A DNA stretch of 12,627 bases from Cudoniella acicularis. Lineage: Eukaryota > Ascomycota > Leotiomycetes > Helotiales > Helotiaceae. Position numbers and translations under genes: made by a program. A model generated the notes under the pieces. It saw only the letters and a program-made list of their open reading frames with translations. It made no database searches and had not been told where the DNA came from. Of this stretch, positions 7,630 through 12,627 are shown one piece after another. Each line of letters starts with the position of its first letter. Position 1 is the stretch's first letter. The stretch spans positions 1-12,627 of the forward strand of contig JAAMPI010001585.1 of the NCBI GenBank assembly GCA_013054445.1, given 5' to 3'.

Positions 7630-10600
7630 TTATCCTTCCGTGGTATCCATTTTATCCTTCCTACTATCCAGCCTGGCCTGTTTCGCTTTTGCTCTCATCT
7701 CCAATTTCCACACCTCAATTCTTCCCTTCAACTCCGGATGCGGGATCACATCTTCGATTTTTTAACGGCGTTCGGTTGAACGGGTCCATGGGATCGCTTA
7801 GCAGATGACTGCGAATCGTGCTGCGATCCACGATCGTTTTGCTGATTGGCAAGATGACGGGATCTTCCATCAGTGTAGCGAGAATTGGATCCTCGAATTC
7901 CTCAGGAATCTCGCCCAGATCGCCCTCATCTTGATCCTCAAGTTCCTTGGCTTTAGCGAATCGTTTCTTCAGACTCTCCCACGCCTGCATTTCTTCAGCA
8001 GATTTAATCTCCCATCTCTGGAGAATGCGAGTAGCATTATCAAAGTTGGCGGGTTTGTACGAGCGCCCATCGCGAGCAACAGCCTCAACAAATCGATCCG
8101 AAATGCCCAAGTTGAGGTAGATGTCAACAAACTCGCTCAGTAATGTCTTCGGCTCAAAAGAGTACTTCTTTGAATCCTTGACTTTCAAATTCATTGACTT
8201 CGGGCCAACGATAGTATCGAGAGTGTAGTTTACCATTGCTGCCACTCGATCGACGATTTCTGGCATTGTGAATGAGGAACTGAGATTCTTGGTGAACAAT
8301 TTCATCATAGAGACAGTTTCGTTGGTCAATTGCATGTAAGAGGTAGCTTGATTCTCAGCAGTTGCCAACTCTTCCGTTTTTGCAGTTCGCTCTTCTTCGG
8401 TGAGGGTATTGCTTTCAAGTTCTTTCTCAAGGTCGTGGATCTTTGGAAATTTGGTCAGTGCTTCATCAAGAACATATGTAGCATCGTTCAAGAGAAGATT
8501 AACAAATTTCAAGAAAAATTCGATATTAGTCCTGGTATTGTCTTAGCTTGAATCGGCATCAATCAATTAGTAATACTTACTTGCTTTCGTGGGATAACCT
8601 TTGCTTGTAGATGTCATTTGTCCAGATGCACTTAATGACTTGGAAGATCTCGTATCGAATGTTAAATTTGTCGTAAAATTGGGTATGTGCTCCAGTTGAC
8701 TCCACCTCTGCTTCAAGTTAGCTGTGAATCTGAGGATTTTACCAAGTATGAATTACCAATGTAGAACTTCATCAAGGCATGAAGCAAATGATCATTAGCA
8801 AACTTCGTGCCAGTGAGTGAATCACCAAGGACACCCTTCGCCCGGTGATATACTGGCCAGGTGCCATGGAAGAGAAGAGATACAAGCTTCGCTTTTAGGT
8901 AGGGGTTTTTGATGTAATCGGAATTTGTCAAGAAGGTTATGCATAAAGTAATGACTTCATCACCAACCGCTGAGATCATGGCATCGGGTACAAAGCTAAT
9001 TTTGTCAGATAATAATTCAATGTGGAAAAAGCACAAGGATAACTTACCGGAGAACGAAATTGAAGTTCGACACGATATCTTCAAGAACGTATTCCGGCAG
9101 GAATTTAAAAGCATCTGGTTGTTCTGCGCTCAGGGGTAATCTACATTAAAAGTCAGTATTGAATCGCATTTAATGCTTTTACTATACGTACTTTAGGGTC
9201 TTATCAGGAGTGTAATCCGACTGCGAAGCAATTCTCAAAAGCCAAACCGTGACGTATCGCATGAATGTTATTGACTTTGTTTGCATTGGCTTATCGGCGA
9301 TAACACCCTCAATTGCAAACTTAGTTTGCATGGCTTTCTCCAGAACCTCATTATATCTCTTAAGAGTCTCTTCAAATCTTGCTAGATTGAAAGGGTTCTA
9401 CAGAAAATTAGTATAATTTAGAGTACAGATTTTGAATGATTCTTACACCTGCGACTTTAACTCGTTCAGCCTCCATTTCCTCAAGCTTAGACTTCAAATA
9501 CTTGATGTCCTTATCGAGTCCTTTTAGTGCCGCATTCGTTGCCTCGCTTCCATAATGATGAGCTGCCAGTGTCAAAAAGAACACCTCGGAGATGAAATTC
9601 GAAGTCCCTCCAACTTCCGTCTTGTAATACTCATCAGAAGCATTCTGATCAGCGTTCAGTTTCGTCTCTTCGGTGATATCCACCCGAGGGTGCCGTCTTA
9701 AATAGTCAACCTCAATTCTCGAGACCTTCGAAAACGTAGCGTCCATAAACGGCTCGCAGAGACCATCCAATACCACGGTAACATTCATTAGAAAGCCGTC
9801 AGACGAAAGTTGCGTGGGGTCGGGTCGTAAAGCTCTCCGCTTGTGGTTAGAGTTCACAATATACGCAAACCAGTCCAACGTCCGATTTTTTGCAGACGGA
9901 CTTGCGCGAACGAAAAGGTTGATGATATCGAGCAAATCTCTCTGGTGAGCCTGCAAAGTCAACCGCAACGCTTCTTGCGAGGTTTTAATGAGTCGTTCAT
10001 GCATAGTTTTGGGTGATCCAAAGTACTCCTTGCTAACCGCGGGTTGAAGTGGGGAAATTCGGAAAAAGGGACCAAGAAGAGTGTGCTTTTCGATCCCCGG
10101 TGCAGATGTTGCCATTTGAAAGAGAGGGTCTTCGGCAATAGCTGTAACCAGAGGCGCAAATTGTGAGATCTGCTTTAATGCCTGGAACTAATGTTAGCCT
10201 AAGTCAAACTTAAGGGAAGTCATAAAGCTTGCATTAATATATGGTTTGTAATTGTCATTCATCGTCATGTTTGAGAGTTGCAAGCTCAGACCAGCAACAG
10301 CTTTTGTGAGCATCCCCTTCACCGTATCATCCTCAGCAAAATGAGATACTGCCTCAAGTAGGAAATCAGGACATATCCCCTTGTCTTCGGCAGCATCATT
10401 CAATAAATAAGGAGTTAGGGAGTCGGTTGATGGATTCGTTTCACGACTGGAAAGGGTCAGCAACATTTTCTAGTCCTCCGACAAAAAACAAACCCGTAAA
10501 GCTCCGGCATTTCCACTGCAAACACGCAGTTGCTCATACACAACCGCTTCGCCTCTTTCAGAACCGCATCCTTTCCATTAACATAGCCCCGTAGCCCTTT

Positions 10601-11345
10601 CAGAGCTTTGGTAATCCGCTTCCAACAAGGTAATAAGTAGTCAAGTATCGATCTGTTATGTGGAATCGTCGAAGCCGCCTCCATAAGTGCCGAGTCAAGC
10701 CTGTCACTCGATAATCGTATAGGTGCATTTTCCTCTTCCAGCTCAGCTCTCAGATTTGGGAGGAATATGAGTCTATGATTCGACGAATCCACCTTCTCGT
10801 TGGGGTCTAGAGTGATGCGGAAGATCTGCCCTAATATCCTATTAGAATAGTCTTCGAAACTCTCATCGTTGGCAGCCGTTGCGAGTTTTCGCACTGGCGG
10901 ACGCGGTTGTGTAGCCTGCTCGTCTGATTCAGCTCGTGGACGTTTCAACGTTCCTGACTCTGATGCTCTTCTTACGGTGGTGGGACTGCTGGTGCTACTT
11001 GAAGGACGGGAGGTCAACTTGGAGAAGGAGTTTTCGGGAGTTGAGGTGGGGGGTGTGGAGGTCTTAGAGATATTGATATTTGGTTTCGGTGCGGTTTCGG
11101 CATTTCGAGGAGCAGCAGAGGGAGTCGCTGATGATGAGGACACCGCATTTCCTCCCTCTGTGGGTGTTTCGGATTTTGGAGTTGTGCCAGACAACTTTTC
11201 GAGACGTCGCCGACGAATCTATAGATGGCGAACAGTTAGTCACCTCAAATGCCATGTGGGGATATATCTCGAAAAGTACCTGGTCCATCTTCTCCTTGTC
11301 TGGAGCCTCCGGCGGAGGCGGAGGTCCCTGCTGATCGTTATCCAT
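7630..11345 (-). CDS. UFD2: Ubiquitin conjugation factor E4 (Ufd2), U-box E3/E4 ligase; frameshifted near the 3' end
   Basis: Ufd2 lengthens ubiquitin chains on substrates delivered by Cdc48/p97, upstream of proteasomal degradation. Nine exons: 11345-11280, 11218-10494, 10446-10233, 10181-9447, 9397-9192, 9140-9048, 8995-8757, 8707-8581, 8531-7630. The eight introns are 47-61 nt and all phases close. ATG 11345 was chosen for its strong context (A at -3, G at +4); the next exon opens with the Ufd2-typical IRRRRLEKL. Residues about 40-130 are Ser/Thr/Pro-rich with a basic KRPR patch. The Ufd2 core follows, with signatures such as GIEKHTLLGPFFRISPLQP, GGTSNFISEVFFLTLAAHHY, LPEYVLEDIV and FHGTWPVYHR. 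The U-box begins near residue 1013 (DPVILP, DRSTIRSHLLSDPMDPFNR). With one A removed from a six-A run (7758-7763) the protein is 1101 aa and ends at the TAA at 7630. As given, it stops at 7715 with 1073 aa and 14 aberrant final residues. The third intron is GC-AG. Identity is secure; whether the frameshift is real is not. Confidence 0.95.
7758..7763 (-). other. UFD2: Frameshift site: A6 run inside the UFD2 U-box
   Basis: On the coding strand the sequence reads CCG TTA AAA AAT CGA, which leads to a TGA at 7715. Skipping one A gives TTA AAA ATC GAA and restores the expected family ending IEDVIPHPELKGRIEVWKLE, then 22 more residues to a TAA at 7630-7632. The switch is sharp, falls exactly in the homopolymer, and needs only a single base. 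Sequencing or assembly error is the simplest cause; a real one-base insertion or slippage is possible. Confidence 0.9.
10182..10232 (-). other. UFD2: GC-AG intron 3 of UFD2 (51 nt)
   Basis: The homologous protein requires ..NYKPYIN to join directly to ALKQISQFAPLVTAIAED. The only junction that keeps phase uses donor GCAAGC after AAT and acceptor TTCCAG before GCA, with branch GGCTAAC. The only GT in the interval (GTTTGA) would leave a 28-nt intron, too short. If unspliced, the frame stops within 19 codons. Confidence 0.85.
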
Positions 11346-11990
11346 GATTGCGACGTGTTCTCCCAAAGCTGTGTAGGAACACTGGCTGTAGCCTTGTCCC
11401 TCGAATCCTCAAGTGACGTTCAGCGGGCTTTAGCGATAACGCTTGCTAATCGCCATCTGCAGGGGTGTCTTCGAAGCTCTTCGAAACTTCTGTGAGGCAC
11501 AACACCAAAGCAGAAAGATCGGATTTTGACATCGACAGTTTCTGGTGTTTATGATATTTAATAACCCTTTCTCGTTTGTCTTGATTGTTTTTGGGAAGTG
11601 GTCTGACATGGAAACAACAAGCAGCCGTGAGTACCTGGTACAGCTCTGGCTATTGGTTGAGCCGTCTCGATTTGATAACGATTAAAACTAAAACAATCAC
11701 GTGCCTACCGTCCAAGATGTGTTGAAATAGTAAAAATACATTGCCATGCGATGGGTTGACGATCTATTATGCAAGAATCTACGAGAAGGAGCTTGTTGAG
11801 TGGAGGCCAGTTGAGCCAAGCGCTGAGCATGCAAGAGCAGCGCACTGTCTATTATGATTTGCCCCCTATAACCCAGCATACAACCGGCCCATGAGAATGC
11901 CGCAGTTGAATCCCAAACGCCATGCTGCTCAACCGGAATCCGCAACTTATACAGAGAATGAATTTCGTGTCCCATACTCCTACTCTGCTC
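11346..11990. other. Intergenic: J-protein 3' end and UFD2 promoter region
   Basis: About 645 bp between the J-protein stop and the UFD2 start. It must hold the 3'UTR of the former and the promoter of the latter. I see an E-box and a CCAAT pentamer (listed separately) but no obvious TATA box. An open frame of about 90 codons on the minus strand (11697-11975) starts 16 nt after the J-protein stop. It has no recognisable motif and I treat it as chance. Confidence 0.6.
11652..11703 (-). promoter_or_regulatory. Candidate upstream elements of UFD2: CACGTG E-box and CCAAT box
   Basis: A perfect palindromic CACGTG (11698-11703, preceded by T) and a CCAAT pentamer read on the minus strand (11652-11656) lie about 305-360 bp upstream of the UFD2 ATG. 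CACGTG is bound by Cbf1/bHLH factors and CCAAT by the HAP complex in fungi. Both motifs are short enough to occur by chance; function here is inference. Confidence 0.22.
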
Positions 11991-12627
11991 TCAGTTTCTC
12001 GGAACCCGTAACTCCGCTAACCTTTTGCAATTCGGCATATTCAACGACCTCGCTTGATCCATTTTAACTGGATCTTGGTAAAACCAGCCCTGTGCTTCTT
12101 GGACTATTCTATTTTGTGTGTCTTGCTCCTCGGCACACCCAACCCTTAATTCATGGACATATATGTTGTCCACGCTTTTGTCTAGTAGATCGAGTTGCCG
12201 ATCCGAGAAATTTACCACCTCTGCGGGATTGACCCAGTATTCATGTTTGTAAAGTTTCGAATGACGCGGCATGGTATTCGGTGGTTCAGAAGCGAAGCGT
12301 ATCGAAGGGCCAGAAGGTGTGTCGGAGCCGAAAAAGGATGATAAAAGTGGCAGTAGAATGAAAATTATTATAAGCGGTAATAAGCCTTTCAGTATGTCCC
12401 CGGGTGAAGCTTGCTGTTCTGGCGCATTCGGGTTTCTTGGTCTTCTTTGCGGTCTTGCACCTCCAAATTGATGTACTCTGATACCAGGGCCTCCATTGAG
12501 ATTGAACACAAATCCTGGCCCTTGGTCGAATATGCCACCACCTATATTTCTGTCAGCATTTGTGTATAGTCAACATATTTCAAAACTCACCACCAAACCC
12601 TCCAAAGCCACCACCCATCCCACCCCC
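11991..12627 (-). CDS. DnaJ-family (J-domain) ER membrane protein with DUF1977, 5' part missing
   Basis: Co-chaperone of the DNAJB12/DNAJB14 type; the family is ER-anchored and recruits Hsp70 for membrane-protein quality control. The gene runs off the right edge, so the J domain is not seen. Visible coding exons are 12591-12627 and 12541 down to the TGA at 11991. They are joined across a 49-nt intron (donor GTGAGT, branch TGCTGAC, acceptor ATAG, phase 1). The first residues are a Gly/Phe-rich stretch (GGGMGGGFGGFGGGG), as follows a J domain. Then come a Pro/Arg linker, one hydrophobic segment (around LLPLIIIFILLPLLSSFF) and a C-terminal domain with the DUF1977 pattern: KHEYWVNP, a QLDLLDKSVDN segment, a GWFYQD segment and a conserved late Cys in NCKRLAEL. 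Family assignment is by recognition of these motifs. Which fungal paralogue it is cannot be decided without the N-terminus. Confidence 0.88.

Noticed and set aside
7339..7779. Plus-strand open frames of 138 and 146 codons overlapping the UFD2 3' end
   Set aside because: They are antisense to UFD2 coding sequence, open in two frames at once, and show no domain or coherent motif.
10869..11495. Plus-strand open frame of 208 codons
   Set aside because: It lies antisense across UFD2 exons 1-2, and its Gly/Val/Glu-rich product mirrors the Ser/Pro-rich UFD2 N-terminus.
11697..11975. Minus-strand open frame of about 92 codons just after the J-protein stop
   Set aside because: It sits in the expected 3'UTR and has no recognisable motif. 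The 16-nt gap from the previous stop makes it unlikely as a separate fungal gene.

Overview
This window looks like nuclear DNA of a filamentous ascomycete fungus. Every confident gene is broken by short introns of 47-61 nt. These have fungal-type donors, a CTNAC-like branch point 10-25 nt from the acceptor, and proteins with clear fungal relatives. A leotiomycete is possible, but that is only an impression. All three confident genes lie on the minus strand, so the natural reading order is right to left.

Right edge (11991-12627): the 3' part of a gene for an ER-type membrane J-protein (DnaJ family). The J domain itself lies outside the window; the glycine/phenylalanine-rich linker, one membrane segment and the DUF1977-like C-terminal domain are inside. 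Next (7630-11345) is a nine-exon UFD2 gene for the ubiquitin-chain elongation factor (E4) with a C-terminal U-box. In the sequence as given, a run of six A residues (minus strand) inside the U-box puts the last 42 codons out of frame. Next (4181-6167) is a six-exon gene for a bestrophin-like (UPF0187) anion-channel protein with a long disordered N-terminus. The three genes are separate transcription units with 0.65-1.5 kb between them, not an operon. UFD2 and the J-protein both relate to protein quality control, but their adjacency may be chance.

Left third (1-4180): no confident gene. It holds a weak hypothetical ORF (3736-4107), a diverged direct repeat of about 140 bp (3173-3440), a GGTG minisatellite, a TCAC microsatellite and a few hairpins. 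It reads as intergenic or decayed sequence.

The points most worth a second look are the U-box frameshift and two independent GC-AG introns among only 14 inferred introns. I see no CRISPR array, rRNA or tRNA, no intact transposon, and no convincing undescribed multi-gene system.
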